NCBI RefSeq assembly: GCF_001815355.1
Contig: NZ_KV820375.1
Location: 1 to 64,000 of the forward strand
Direction: 5' to 3'
From: Haemophilus sp. HMSC068C11
GTDB lineage: Bacteria > Pseudomonadota > Gammaproteobacteria > Enterobacterales > Pasteurellaceae
DNA length: 64,000 nt
Shown here: one piece after another, positions 1 through 10,564 of the stretch
How the letters are laid out: the number at the start of each line of letters is the position of its first letter
How positions within the stretch are numbered: the first letter of the stretch is position 1
Translations under genes and position numbers: made by a program
Notes under the pieces: generated by a model
Database searches by the model: none
What the model was told of the DNA's origin: nothing
What the model saw: the letters and a program-made list of their open reading frames with translations, nothing else

Positions 1-72
1 AAGATCTTTTTGTAAAAAAATGTAAATTTTTTTGCTGTTTGCTTACAAACGCACCAACATGACGAGAAAAAA

Positions 73-864
73 TCATTTTAAAACGGTAATTCCATCAAAT
101 CCCCAGAGAGCCAACGCTTGTTCTAATTGGTATTTATTCTCTACATCTTGCGTACAAAAAACCTGATTTTTCATCTCAGATTTTGACCGCACTTCTAATT
201 TATCAAGTAAAAATTGTAGCCGTTTGGCAATAGCAAATCCAGGGTCCATAAAATTCTTCACTTGAGGTAAGCAAATTTGAATTTCATCTTTAATTAAAGG
301 GAAATGGGTACAGCCTAAACAAATCGTATCTAAATTCTCTATTGAGGCCCAAGGAGTTAATTCATTTTTTAATGCAATCAAATCGACCGATTTTCCTTGG
401 ATTTTATGCTCTGCGATTTCAACCAATTTAGTCGAGCCTAATCGTTCTACTATACAATGGGAGGCAAACTGATGAATAAGCTCATTAACATAAGGGCGTT
501 TAACCGTGCCCTTTGTTGCCAATAGACCAATATGTTTCGTTTGTGAGATTTCTGCCGCTGGCTTTATAGCTGGTACAGTTCCCACTATAGGAATAGAAAA
601 TTGCTCACGCAAAGGCGGTAGCACCACCGTACTCGCGGTATTACAAGCAATCACAATGGCATCAAGTGGATAATCCTGATTAATTTTTTTACAAATATCC
701 AATGTTCGCTGAATGATTGTTTCTTCTGATTTTTCCGAATAAGGGAAACCTGCATTGTCAAAGCAATACAAATAATGGTTCTCTGGCATGAGCTTTTTCG
801 CTTCCCGATAAACGCTTAAGCCCCCCATTCCTGAATCAAAGAAAAGTACCGTTGATTTATTCAT
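73..864 (-). CDS. murI: Glutamate racemase MurI
   Basis: Cytoplasmic interconversion of L- and D-glutamate, supplying D-Glu for peptidoglycan. The 263-residue product has the normal family length. The N-terminal DSGMGG motif begins at Asp10, and the two catalytic cysteines lie in ACNTAST (Cys74) and CLGCTHFP (Cys185), so the enzyme looks complete. It lies 30 bp downstream of recG on the same strand, and the gap carries a DNA uptake sequence. Only 72 bp lie beyond its stop before the window edge, and I see nothing there. Confidence 0.96.
   Translation of the reverse strand: MNKSTVLFFDSGMGGLSVYREAKKLMPENHYLYCFDNAGFPYSEKSEETIIQRTLDICKKINQDYPLDAIVIACNTASTVVLPPLREQFSIPIVGTVPAIKPAAEISQTKHIGLLATKGTVKRPYVNELIHQFASHCIVERLGSTKLVEIAEHKIQGKSVDLIALKNELTPWASIENLDTICLGCTHFPLIKDEIQICLPQVKNFMDPGFAIAKRLQFLLDKLEVRSKSEMKNQVFCTQDVENKYQLEQALALWGFDGITVLK
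186..194 (-). repeat. DNA uptake signal sequence (in murI)
   Basis: Exact nine-base core ACCGCACTT. One of about fifty in the window recognised during natural transformation. Confidence 0.9.
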
Positions 865-894
865 TTATAAAACTCTTTCAAAAATAACCGCACT

Positions 895-2976
895 TTAGGC
901 ATTCGAATAAATTTCTCGATTATTTAGCCAACGACGGATTAAACTATCTGCCACATCCGGATATTTCACTATTAATGCTTTAGCATAATGTTGAACGGTT
1001 GGAATCATTTTACGATCACGCATTAAATTCGCCACCTTAAATTCGGCAATTCCTGTTTGTTTAGTGCCCAACACTTCACCAGGGCCGCGAATTTCTAAAT
1101 CTTTCTCTGAAATCACAAACCCATCTTGGCTATCACGCAATACTTGTAAACGTTTTTGCGACACTTTACCCAATGGCGGTTTATACATTAGGACACAAAA
1201 AGAAGCCGTGCTGCCACGTCCTACTCGCCCACGTAACTGATGGAGTTGTGATAAACCTAAGCGCTCAGCATTTTCAATGATCATGAGACTGGCATTCGGC
1301 ACATCTACGCCCACTTCGATTACGGTTGTGGCCACAAGCAAATCGAGTTCTGCATTTTTAAAGGCCGCCATAATATCTTGTTTTTCTTGCGGTTTCATTC
1401 GCCCATGTACAAGACCAATTTTAAGCATCGGCAACGCTTTCGTTAAATCTTCCCAAATAGCCTCGGCTGCTTGCGCCTCTAACACTTCAGATTCATCAAT
1501 TAACGTACAAACCCAATAAGCCTGGCGTTTTTCATTTATACAGGCATTTTTTACTCGAGCAACGATTTCATCACGACGCTCTTCTGAAATAACAACTGTC
1601 GTAATCGGCGTTCTACCTGGTGGCAATTCGTCAATAATCGACGTATCGAGATCGGCATAAACCGTCATCGCTAACGTTCTCGGGATTGGTGTTGCTGTCA
1701 TAATCAGTTGATGGGGATAAAATCCTGCTTTTTCGCCTTTTTCTCGTAACATTAAACGTTGATGTACGCCAAAGCGATGTTGTTCATCAATAATTACCAA
1801 GGCTAAATCGGCAAATTCTACTTCTTCTTGGAACAAAGCATGCGTACCCACCACCATTTGTACCGCACCGGACTTAATTTTTTCCAGTTCGGCTTGGCGA
1901 GCTTTCCCTTTCACCTTACCCGCTAACCAGCCAACTTCAATACCGAAAGGCTCTAACCAACGGCGGAAATTATTCGCATGCTGTTCCGTTAAAATCTCTG
2001 TTGGTGCCATTAAAGCCACTTGTTTGCCATTATCAATCGCTAATAAGGCAGCTAAGGCTGCAACTAACGTTTTCCCTGAACCCACATCACCTTGAACAAG
2101 TCGCATCATCGGATAGTCTTTTGCTAAATCCTGTTCAATATCGGCCACCACTCTATTTTGGGCATTTGTTGGTTGAAAAGGCAAAGATGCAAGAAAACGT
2201 TGCTTCAAATCGGTTTGATAATGCAATGGCAACGCTAAAAACTGCTGCGTACCCAACCGCACTTTTTGCATCGCAAGATTATGTGCAAGAAGCTCTTCAA
2301 AGATAAGTCGTTGCTGTGCAGGATGTTGTCCTTTCTCCAAAATATCTAATGAGATATCTGGCGGTGGACGATGCAAAAATCGAATAGCATCCTTTAAGCT
2401 AAAAGGATGCGGATTAAATTCATTAGGTAAAATTTCCGTTAATTGGATTTTATCGAGTAAAGCCAATGCTTGATCGGTTAGCTTACGTAATGAATTTTGT
2501 TTTAAACCTTCCGTTGTGGAATAAATTGGTGTGAGCGTTTCCTCTAAAACTAATGGCGCATTATCCCGTATAATTTGATACTCAGGATGATGAATTTCCG
2601 CCATAAAACGCCCGCGTTTAATTTCACCGAACGCTTTGACGCGCGTACCAATCTGAAAACTATTTTTCATTCCCGCGTTAAAATTGAAAAAACGAAGCAT
2701 AATCTTGCTCGTTCCATCAGAAAGACTTACGGTTAAAATAGGACGGCGCCCAAAGGCAACTTCACAAGTTTGGACAACACCTTCAATAGTGGCATATTGT
2801 TCAGGACGAAGATCGGCAATGGGCGTAATTCTCGTGCGATCTTCATAACGGATTGGTAAATGAAAAAGTAAGTCTTGGAGATTATGAATTCCAATACGGC
2901 TTAATTTATCGGAGATTGCCGCGCCTACACCCGATAAAGTGGTTAGAGGAACGGCATCGAGAAGTTGCGTGCTCAT
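895..2976 (-). CDS. recG: ATP-dependent DNA helicase RecG
   Basis: Branch-migrating helicase acting on stalled forks and Holliday junctions. The 693 residues match the family. An N-terminal wedge/OB domain lies at about 1-160. Walker A is GDVGSGKT (296-303), the Walker B box is DEQH (397-400), and the C-terminal half carries the helicase motifs including QLRGRVGRG. Its ATG overlaps the spoT stop by one base, so the two are probably translationally coupled. An uptake sequence (2256-2264) lies inside the coding region, and another (887-895) reaches into the stop codon. Confidence 0.97.
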   Translation of the reverse strand: MSTQLLDAVPLTTLSGVGAAISDKLSRIGIHNLQDLLFHLPIRYEDRTRITPIADLRPEQYATIEGVVQTCEVAFGRRPILTVSLSDGTSKIMLRFFNFNAGMKNSFQIGTRVKAFGEIKRGRFMAEIHHPEYQIIRDNAPLVLEETLTPIYSTTEGLKQNSLRKLTDQALALLDKIQLTEILPNEFNPHPFSLKDAIRFLHRPPPDISLDILEKGQHPAQQRLIFEELLAHNLAMQKVRLGTQQFLALPLHYQTDLKQRFLASLPFQPTNAQNRVVADIEQDLAKDYPMMRLVQGDVGSGKTLVAALAALLAIDNGKQVALMAPTEILTEQHANNFRRWLEPFGIEVGWLAGKVKGKARQAELEKIKSGAVQMVVGTHALFQEEVEFADLALVIIDEQHRFGVHQRLMLREKGEKAGFYPHQLIMTATPIPRTLAMTVYADLDTSIIDELPPGRTPITTVVISEERRDEIVARVKNACINEKRQAYWVCTLIDESEVLEAQAAEAIWEDLTKALPMLKIGLVHGRMKPQEKQDIMAAFKNAELDLLVATTVIEVGVDVPNASLMIIENAERLGLSQLHQLRGRVGRGSTASFCVLMYKPPLGKVSQKRLQVLRDSQDGFVISEKDLEIRGPGEVLGTKQTGIAEFKVANLMRDRKMIPTVQHYAKALIVKYPDVADSLIRRWLNNREIYSNA

Positions 2977-5096
2977 TATGCTTCATTAATATTGCGCTTC
3001 AAACGAATCACACTGGTAATTTGTTTGATTTTTCGCATAATGTTTTCTAAATGATAGATATCTCTCGCGCCAACTTGGATAATAACTAATAGGACATTAT
3101 TTTCTAATTCTTCTGTCCAAATACTTTGAATATTACTTTCGCAAGTCGCGACTGCTGTCATGAGACTACCTAATGCATTTTGTTCATTAAGCATTTCAAT
3201 GTGTAATTCGGCATCAAAATTGACCGCACTTTCAGCCTCTTCCCATTTTGCGGCAGTAAAATCTTTCGTATTACTTGACGCTAAATTAGAACAAGCTTGA
3301 TGATGTACCACTACGCCTTTCTTCGCTGTGCTTAATGCCACGATCGGATCACCCGGAATTGGATGACAACATTGAGCAAAAGATGCTTTCATTTCACCAT
3401 CTCGGCTCAATGTTAGTGTGCTTTGCGTATTTTCAGAAACACCATCCACATCAATTTCAATAGCTTCATCCATTAATTGGTGAGCAATAACGCTCGACAT
3501 TTGATTGCCCACACCAATTTCCTCAAAAAGCTCATTGAGGCTTGAGAGATTCAATTCATTCAATACTGCTTGGATTTTCTCTTCAGAAACTTCAGAGAGA
3601 TAATGTGGTTTCAACGCCATTTCCAATTGTTTTTTACCAGTTTGAACGGCATCATCTGCACGCAATAATTTTAAGAAATGACGAATACGAGTTCTTGCGC
3701 GAGCGGTCACAACAAAATTTAACCAGCTAACGCTTGGATGAGTATTTTCACTGGTTACAATCTCAACGGTTTGACCAGATTCTAAAGCTTGTGATAATGG
3801 ATAAGGTTTATGCTCTACTACTGCCGCAACACAGTGATTTCCCACATCAGAATGCACTGCATAAGCAAAATCAACAGCGGTTGCACCCATTGGTAATTCA
3901 ACAATACGACCTTTCGGTGTAAAGACATAGATTTCTTTCGGGAAAAACTCTGATTTTACATTTTCAATAAACTCAAAGGAGTTACCCACGTTTTGTTGAA
4001 TATCTACTAAGCTTTGCAACCAACGTTGTGCGCGTACTTGAGCGGTGGTGCTATCATTTTTACCGCCTTCTTTATACACCCAATGCGCGGTAATTCCCAT
4101 TTCAGCGACCTGTTCCATTTCTTCAGTCTGAAGATGAACTTCCACAGGTACACCATGAGGGCCTATCATCGAGGTTTGTAATGCTTGGTAGCCATTTGCA
4201 CGTGGCACAGCAATATAATCTTTCACTTTACCCGGGCGAGGCTTATACAAACTATGCATTTGCCCTAATCCGCGATAGCAATCATCAACCGAACTCACAA
4301 TAACGCGGAAAGCATAAATATCCATAATAGAATGGAATTTCTGATCTTTCATGCGCATTTTTTGATAGATTTTATAGAGATGTTTTTCACGTCCCCAAAT
4401 ACGACTTGGAATACCCGCATCCTTAAGGCGTAGTGAAATATCATTAGAAATACGTTGGATCAACTCTTGACGAGAACCACGAGCCTGTTCAACAAATTTT
4501 TTAAGCACTTCATAACGGCGAGGATGCATTGCTTCAAAAGATAAATCTTCTAATTCATTCTTGATATGCTCAATGCCTAAACGGTGAGCTAATGGACAAT
4601 AAATCTCTAAGGTTTCTTTTGCAATGCGACGACGTTTGTCTGGACGTAGCGCTCCCAACGTTCGCATATTATGGGTACGGTCAGCCAGTTTGATTAAGAC
4701 AACGCGAATATCTCGAGTCATCGCTAAAATCATTTTGCGGAAGTTTTCAACCTGCGCTTCTTGTCGGGTACGGAATTTCAATTTATCTAGTTTAGATACG
4801 CCGTCAACAATTTCGGCTACGCTAGCGCCAAATTCATCTTTTAATTGGGATTCGGTATAAGGGGTATCTTCGATAACATCATGCAATAATGCAGCCATGA
4901 TTGCTTCATGGTCTAGATGCATTTCCGCAATAAGTGAAGCTACTGCAACAGGGTGAGTAATGTAAGGTTCGCCGCTTGAGCGAAATTGTCCTTCGTGAGC
5001 ATCTCGCGCAATGACGAATGCACGTTTGATTAATTCAATTTTATCGGCGGGCAAATACCCCTGAATAATTCGATCTAAATCTGCAAACAATTCCAA
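2976..5096 (-). CDS. spoT: Bifunctional (p)ppGpp synthetase/hydrolase SpoT
   Basis: Makes and degrades the stringent-response alarmone (p)ppGpp. The order is an N-terminal HD hydrolase domain (HD pair at 72-73, followed by VIED), a RelA/SpoT nucleotidyltransferase domain at about 200-350, a TGS domain at about 390-450, and a C-terminal ACT domain over the last 70 residues. The intact HD motif separates SpoT from a hydrolase-dead RelA. The length (706) is close to E. coli SpoT. It sits between rpoZ and recG as in H. influenzae, and its stop overlaps the recG start. Confidence 0.96.
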   Translation of the reverse strand: MELFADLDRIIQGYLPADKIELIKRAFVIARDAHEGQFRSSGEPYITHPVAVASLIAEMHLDHEAIMAALLHDVIEDTPYTESQLKDEFGASVAEIVDGVSKLDKLKFRTRQEAQVENFRKMILAMTRDIRVVLIKLADRTHNMRTLGALRPDKRRRIAKETLEIYCPLAHRLGIEHIKNELEDLSFEAMHPRRYEVLKKFVEQARGSRQELIQRISNDISLRLKDAGIPSRIWGREKHLYKIYQKMRMKDQKFHSIMDIYAFRVIVSSVDDCYRGLGQMHSLYKPRPGKVKDYIAVPRANGYQALQTSMIGPHGVPVEVHLQTEEMEQVAEMGITAHWVYKEGGKNDSTTAQVRAQRWLQSLVDIQQNVGNSFEFIENVKSEFFPKEIYVFTPKGRIVELPMGATAVDFAYAVHSDVGNHCVAAVVEHKPYPLSQALESGQTVEIVTSENTHPSVSWLNFVVTARARTRIRHFLKLLRADDAVQTGKKQLEMALKPHYLSEVSEEKIQAVLNELNLSSLNELFEEIGVGNQMSSVIAHQLMDEAIEIDVDGVSENTQSTLTLSRDGEMKASFAQCCHPIPGDPIVALSTAKKGVVVHHQACSNLASSNTKDFTAAKWEEAESAVNFDAELHIEMLNEQNALGSLMTAVATCESNIQSIWTEELENNVLLVIIQVGARDIYHLENIMRKIKQITSVIRLKRNINEA

Positions 5097-5155
5097 AGGA
5101 CACCTGACTTTTTTGTAGAGAGAAAGACGAGGCGATCAAAATAGCTTTAATTTTG

Positions 5156-5164
5156 ACCGCACTT
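5156..5164 (-). repeat. DNA uptake signal sequence (spoT-rpoZ gap)
   Basis: Exact core ACCGCACTT, preceded by TTTTG. Confidence 0.9.
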
Positions 5165-5172
5165 TAATGAGA

Positions 5173-5439
5173 TTATTCTGCGATTAACGCTACTGCCACT
5201 TCTTCATTACGTTGAGAAGCTGCCGCATCTAAATACTCTTTTGCATCCATGATTTCTTGGTTGATTAACCCTTTTTCGATTTCACGTAATGCGATTACAG
5301 TTGGTTTATCGTTATCTTCTGGCACTAACGGCTCACTTTGATGTAACTCTAATTGTCTCGCACGACGAGCGGCGGTTAAAATTAAATCAAAACGGTTACC
5401 AATTTTTTCTACTGCATCTTGCACAGTCACTCGAGCCAT
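5173..5439 (-). CDS. rpoZ: RNA polymerase omega subunit
   Basis: Small subunit that helps fold and hold beta-prime in RNA polymerase and takes part in the ppGpp response. The 88 residues start [19 protein letters not shown], the usual omega N-terminus, and contain the conserved [12 protein letters not shown] stretch. Linkage to spoT downstream and gmk upstream is the common gammaproteobacterial arrangement. The 76-bp gap to spoT contains an uptake sequence (5156-5164). Confidence 0.96.
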   Translation of the reverse strand: MARVTVQDAVEKIGNRFDLILTAARRARQLELHQSEPLVPEDNDKPTVIALREIEKGLINQEIMDAKEYLDAAASQRNEEVAVALIAE

Positions 5440-5499
5440 GTTTTACTCCGATGTTAAAAATAATGTCTATAAAGGGGAAATATTGTACTCAATTCAAGC

Positions 5500-6126
5500 T
5501 TATTTTGCTAGTAGCTGATGAATTAAGTCTGCATTTTCTGTTTGCTGATAAGCTTTGGTCAAGCGCTCTGCCTGCAAAATGCTTTGCAAATCTGCTAATG
5601 CCTGTTCAAAATTATCATTCACAATAACGTAATCATATTCATCATAATGCGAAATTTCGCTGATTGCTTTTGACATTCGCTCAGCAATGACCTCTTTGCT
5701 ATCCTGTCCGCGTCCAACCAAGCGACGCTCCAATTCTGGCAATGATGGAGGCAAAATAAAAATGCTTTTTACAGAAGGTACTTTTTGACGAATTTGCTGC
5801 GCACCTTGCCAGTCAATATCTAAAAACACATCAATGCCTTTTGCTAAGTTTTCTTCAATTGCTGGCAATGAAGTGCCGTAATAATTACCGCCAAACACTT
5901 TTGCATATTCTAAGAAGTGGCCTTTTTCAATTAAGGTTTCAAATTCTTCTACTGAAACAAAATAATAATGCACACCATGACTTTCACCTGGTCGAGGTAA
6001 ACGCGTTGTGTGTGAAATAGACACCATTTTTTTCGTGCCTTGATTTTTTTCTAATAACGCGGAAATTAATGATGACTTTCCCGCCCCACTTGGTGCAGAA
6101 AGAATGTATAAATTACCTTGAGACAT
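5500..6126 (-). CDS. gmk: Guanylate kinase
   Basis: Phosphorylates GMP to GDP with ATP. I start the gene at the ATG at 6126, giving 208 residues beginning [19 protein letters not shown]. The P-loop then lies at about residues 10-18, as in the family, and AGAGGT stands a suitable distance upstream. The frame stays open for 21 further codons to 6189, but that stretch has no ribosome binding site and would be an unusual extension. It is divergent from gapA and shares that intergenic region. Confidence 0.96.
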   Translation of the reverse strand: MSQGNLYILSAPSGAGKSSLISALLEKNQGTKKMVSISHTTRLPRPGESHGVHYYFVSVEEFETLIEKGHFLEYAKVFGGNYYGTSLPAIEENLAKGIDVFLDIDWQGAQQIRQKVPSVKSIFILPPSLPELERRLVGRGQDSKEVIAERMSKAISEISHYDEYDYVIVNDNFEQALADLQSILQAERLTKAYQQTENADLIHQLLAK

Positions 6127-6220
6127 AATTGAAACCTCTTCTTGTTGTTTGTTTTTATTATACAAAAAGAAAATGAAAAGTGCGGTCAAATTTTCATTTG
6201 TTTTACCAAATTGTTAAAAA

Positions 6221-6234
6221 GTGATCGAGATCAC
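6221..6234. promoter_or_regulatory. CRP-like palindrome between gmk and gapA
   Basis: GTGATCGAGATCAC is a perfect 14-bp palindrome that fits both conserved halves of the CRP consensus (GTGA-N6-TCAC). Its centre is about 62 bp upstream of the start point expected from the TATAAT at 6278-6283, the classic class I activator position. CRP itself is encoded at 61.5 kb. An effect on the divergent gmk is also possible. Confidence 0.7.
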
Positions 6235-6254
6235 AAAAAAGTGGTATATACCCT

Positions 6255-6283
6255 TTTTTTTATCAAAATGCCCATGCTATAAT
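6255..6283 (+). promoter_or_regulatory. Probable sigma-70 promoter of gapA
   Basis: A perfect -10 hexamer TATAAT lies at 6278-6283. The -35 region about 17 bp upstream is only a T-run (6255-6260), a weak match that fits an activator-assisted promoter. The 5' leader would be about 55 nt to the gapA ATG at 6345. Confidence 0.6.
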
Positions 6284-6323
6284 CCACGAGAACTCGTTAG
6301 AGCAACGATTTTGTTTAACTTAA

Positions 6324-7364
<1,041 letters not shown>

Positions 7365-7383
7365 TCAAAATAGCTAAAAAATT

Positions 7384-7405
7384 AACCGCTCTTTTTAGAG
7401 CGGTT
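7384..7405 (+). terminator. gapA rho-independent terminator
   Basis: Perfect 9-bp stem AACCGCTCT / AGAGCGGTT with a TTTT loop, followed by a T-run. The stem is a one-base variant of the uptake sequence (ACCGCTCTT instead of ACCGCACTT). Confidence 0.9.
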
Positions 7406-7599
7406 TTTTATTTCTAATCAATTTAAATTTTCTCAATACTTTATATATTCTTTATTGATCATTTCAATATAAAAATATAAAAATAGAAAAATAATATGTC
7501 TATTATTTATTCTATATTCACAAAATAATAACATTTTACTAGATTTTAAATTTATTTCGTTTATATTAGCGTACAGTTGTTCGCTCAAATAAGGCTTAT

Positions 7600-9417
7600 A
7601 TGAATTTAGAACGTCATTTCGTCAATCGAATTCGCCAGCAGGCAAAAACTCGTCAAAATGCAACCGCACTTCGCCATAAAATTAATGGCTTGTGGAAAGA
7701 TATTTCGTGGAACGCATTCCAACAACAGCTTGATCAGCTTTCATTAGCTTTTCTTGCTTGCAATATTCAAGTACAAGATAAAATTGCGATTTTTGCGCAC
7801 AATATGTCACGTTGGACAATCGCAGATATTGCAGCGCTTCAAGTCCGAGCTATCACTGTTCCAATTTATGCAACGAATACGGCACAACAGGCAGAATTTA
7901 TTTTAAATCATGCCGATGTCAAAATTCTGTTTGTTGGCGATCAAGAACAATATGATCAAGCGTTAGAAATTGCACATCAGTGTCCACAGTTACAAAAAAT
8001 TGTGGCCATGAAAGAACAAATTCAACTGACAGAAACTACCCTTTCCTGCTATTGGGACGATTTAATTCAATTAGGTACAGAAGAATTCCAGACTGAATTT
8101 GAAACTCGTTTAGCAAATAAGACAATGGATGATTTATTCACGATCATCTACACATCAGGTACAACTGGTGAACCGAAAGGCGTAATGCTCGATTACAATA
8201 ACTTGGCGCATCAACTTGAAGCCCATGATATTGCATTAGATGTTAATCAAGATGAGGTTTCACTTTCTTTTTTACCATTTAGCCATATTTTTGAGCGAGC
8301 TTGGGTTGCCTATGTGTTACATCGTGGAGCAATCCTTTGTTATCTCGAAGATACCAATCAAGTACGTGAAACATTAACAGAAGTGCGCCCAACCTTTATG
8401 TGTGCAGTACCGCGTTTCTATGAAAAAATTTATTCTGCTGTGCTTGATAAAGTACAAAAAGCACCTTTTATTCGTCAGATGATTTTCCATTGGGCGATTG
8501 CAGTGGGGCAAAAACGTTTTGAGCTTCTGTCTCAGAATAAAAAGGTCCCGCTCTTCTTGCAAAAACGTTATGCGCTTGCCGATAAGCTAGTACTGTCTAA
8601 ACTACGTTCATTGTTAGGCGGACGTATCAAAATGATGCCTTGTGGTGGCGCAAAATTAGAACCGACCATTGGCCTTTTCTTCCATAGCATTGGGATTAAT
8701 ATCAAACTCGGTTATGGTATGACAGAAACCACAGCTACCATTTCTTGCTGGGATGACCATCATTTTAATCCTAATTCTATTGGTAAATTGATGCCAAATG
8801 CCGAAGTTAAAATTGGTGAAAATAACGAGATTCTGGTGCGTGGCGGCATGGTGATGAAAGGTTACTATAAAAAGCCAGAAGAAACGGCTCAAGCTTTCAC
8901 CGAAGATGGTTTCTTGAAAACGGGAGATGCAGGTGAATTTGATGCTGAAGGTAATTTATTTATTACCGACCGCATTAAAGAATTGATGAAAACCTCTAAC
9001 GGTAAATACATTGCGCCACAATATATCGAAGGTAAAATCGGCAAAGATAAATTTATCGAACAAATTGCGATTATTGCCGATGCAAAAAAATATGTTTCAG
9101 CGTTGATCGTACCTTGTTTTGATAGTGTAGAAGAATATGCGAAAAAACTGAATATTAAGTATCAAGATCGCATGGAATTACTCAAACACTCTGAAATCAT
9201 CAAAATGTTTGAGCAGCGCATCGAAAGCCTTCAAAAAGAACTGGCACACTTCGAGCAGGTGAAGAAATTTACGCTACTCTCTCAGGCATTTAGCGTCAAA
9301 CTTGGTGAAATCACCCCTACGCTCAAATTACGCCGAAAAGTAATTATGGAACGTTATCGTCATATTATTGATTCGATGTATTCCAACAATAAAGAGAATA
9401 AAGAAAATAAAGAATAA
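7600..9417 (+). CDS. Long-chain fatty acid--CoA ligase (AMP-forming, COG1022 type)
   Basis: Activates long-chain fatty acids to acyl-CoA through an acyl-adenylate. The 605-residue protein has the AMP-binding P-loop [11 protein letters not shown] (184-194), the GYGMTET adenylate motif near 375 and a C-terminal lysine-bearing [10 protein letters not shown] segment. It is the FAA1-like type found next to gapA in H. influenzae, not close to E. coli FadD. The C-terminus ends in a charged Lys/Glu/Asn repeat. The upstream 235 bp after the gapA terminator is very AT-rich with no other gene. An uptake sequence lies inside the gene (7663-7671). Confidence 0.93.
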   Translation: MNLERHFVNRIRQQAKTRQNATALRHKINGLWKDISWNAFQQQLDQLSLAFLACNIQVQDKIAIFAHNMSRWTIADIAALQVRAITVPIYATNTAQQAEFILNHADVKILFVGDQEQYDQALEIAHQCPQLQKIVAMKEQIQLTETTLSCYWDDLIQLGTEEFQTEFETRLANKTMDDLFTIIYTSGTTGEPKGVMLDYNNLAHQLEAHDIALDVNQDEVSLSFLPFSHIFERAWVAYVLHRGAILCYLEDTNQVRETLTEVRPTFMCAVPRFYEKIYSAVLDKVQKAPFIRQMIFHWAIAVGQKRFELLSQNKKVPLFLQKRYALADKLVLSKLRSLLGGRIKMMPCGGAKLEPTIGLFFHSIGINIKLGYGMTETTATISCWDDHHFNPNSIGKLMPNAEVKIGENNEILVRGGMVMKGYYKKPEETAQAFTEDGFLKTGDAGEFDAEGNLFITDRIKELMKTSNGKYIAPQYIEGKIGKDKFIEQIAIIADAKKYVSALIVPCFDSVEEYAKKLNIKYQDRMELLKHSEIIKMFEQRIESLQKELAHFEQVKKFTLLSQAFSVKLGEITPTLKLRRKVIMERYRHIIDSMYSNNKENKENKE

Positions 9418-9447
9418 AAAAGTGCGGTGAAATTCACCGCACTTTTT
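9417..9447. terminator. Bidirectional terminator from paired uptake sequences
   Basis: Two inverted uptake sequences form a perfect 15-bp stem (9417-9431 / 9433-9447) with flanking A and T runs, so it can terminate both the ligase gene and the convergent selD. The first arm begins at the last base of the ligase stop codon. Confidence 0.93.
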
Positions 9448-9464
9448 ATTTTGACGAAAATGAT

Positions 9465-10502
9465 TTATTCGACTTCTACCAGCACACCTTCTTGGTAAGG
9501 TTTCAATACACCAACCTCACTAAGCTCAATGCCCGCTTTTTTCGCAATCTCTAAGATTTCCGCTTCACTTTCAGGTTTAACCGCAATCAACAAGCCACCT
9601 GAAGTTTGAGGATCGCAAAGTACCGCCTTTTGATAATCCGTAAGAGGACCGATTTTATGACCATAGCTTTCAAAGTTACGGTTGGTTCCACCTGGTACAC
9701 AACCTTCAGCAATATAATCAGCTACGCCATCTAATAATTTGATTCTATCAAAATGCACAATCGCATTAAGATTTGAGCCTTCACAAATTTCAGCTAAGTG
9801 TCCTAACAAACCAAAGCCAGTAACATCCGTCATGGCGGTTACACCAGCAACTTCTGCAAATTGGCTGCCAATCAGGTTCATTTGACACATGGCTGCCGTT
9901 GCCAAGCCTTGATGTTCTGGTTTTAATTTGCCTTTTTTCTCTGCAGTAGTCAGCACACCGATACCTAATGGTTTGGTTAAATAAAGCTTACAACCTGCTT
10001 CTGCTGAGGCATTACGTTTTACACGATCCGTTGCAATAACGCCTGTTACCGCTAAACCAAAAATGGGTTCTGGCGCATCAATCGAGTGTCCACCAGCCAG
10101 TGAAATCCCCGCTTGATGACAAGCAAAACGGCCACCATCAACAATCTTCTGTGCCACTTCTGCCGGCAATTTATTAATCGGGAAGCCTAGAATGGCAATT
10201 GCCATAATTGGCTTACCACCCATTGCGAAAATATCACTAATGGCATTGGTTGCAGCAATGCGACCAAAATCAAAAGGATCATCCACAATCGGCATGAAGA
10301 AATCCGTGGTACTGATAATTGCTGTACCATTACCAAGATCATAAACCGCTGCGTCATCCGCCGTTTCGTTCCCGACCAACAAATTAGGGTCAGTAAATTT
10401 TTCGATTTCTGTCTGTAAAATTGTCCCTAACACCTTAGGCGAAATTTTACAGCCTCAACCTGCGCCGTGGCTATATTGTGTTAAACGAATCTCATCCGTC
10501 AT
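9465..10502 (-). CDS. selD: Selenide, water dikinase SelD (selenoprotein)
   Basis: Makes selenophosphate from selenide and ATP for selenocysteine and selenouridine synthesis. A conventional reading stops at 10455-10457, leaving only a GTG start at 10433. Reading through that in-frame UGA back to the ATG at 10502 gives 345 residues with the N-terminus [15 protein letters not shown]-Sec-GCK. This is the family active site, with selenocysteine at position 16 in place of Cys. A SECIS hairpin follows directly. The frame remains collinear with SelD to its C-terminus. Sec incorporation therefore feeds the supply of its own precursor. Confidence 0.95.
10413..10457 (-). promoter_or_regulatory. SECIS element and UGA selenocysteine codon of selD
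   Basis: On the minus strand the UGA at 10457-10455 is followed by a long hairpin. A perfect 10-bp lower stem CTGTAAAATT / AATTTTACAG (10452-10443 with 10422-10413) is topped by an apical CCTAA-GGTG-TTAGG stem-loop. A bacterial SECIS must lie right behind the UGA inside the coding region and present a GU-containing loop to SelB, and this does. Confidence 0.92.
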
Positions 10503-10540
10503 ACTAAATCCTTGCTAAAATCACATACCCTTTAAGCTAA

Positions 10541-10549
10541 AAGTGCGGT
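10541..10549 (+). repeat. DNA uptake signal sequence (upstream of selD)
   Basis: Exact core AAGTGCGGT between the CNNM-type gene stop and the selD start. Confidence 0.9.
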
Positions 10550-10564
10550 CAGAAAATTTGGTGT

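Noticed and set aside
1-72. Possible start of another gene or RNA at the left edge
   Set aside because: Only AT-rich sequence with a TTTGCTGTTTGC/GCTTACAAACGC stretch; too short to support any feature.
6127-6189. 21-codon extension of guanylate kinase
   Set aside because: The ATG at 6126 has the ribosome binding site and gives the standard family length.
7406-7599. Possible small RNA in the AT-rich gap before the acyl-CoA ligase gene
   Set aside because: No stable stem with a T-run and no promoter I could defend; extreme AT content makes chance matches likely.
10433-10457. selD read as a truncated gene or pseudogene starting at GTG 10433
   Set aside because: The upstream codons continue the SelD family N-terminus exactly across the UGA, and a SECIS hairpin follows, so the UGA is a selenocysteine codon.
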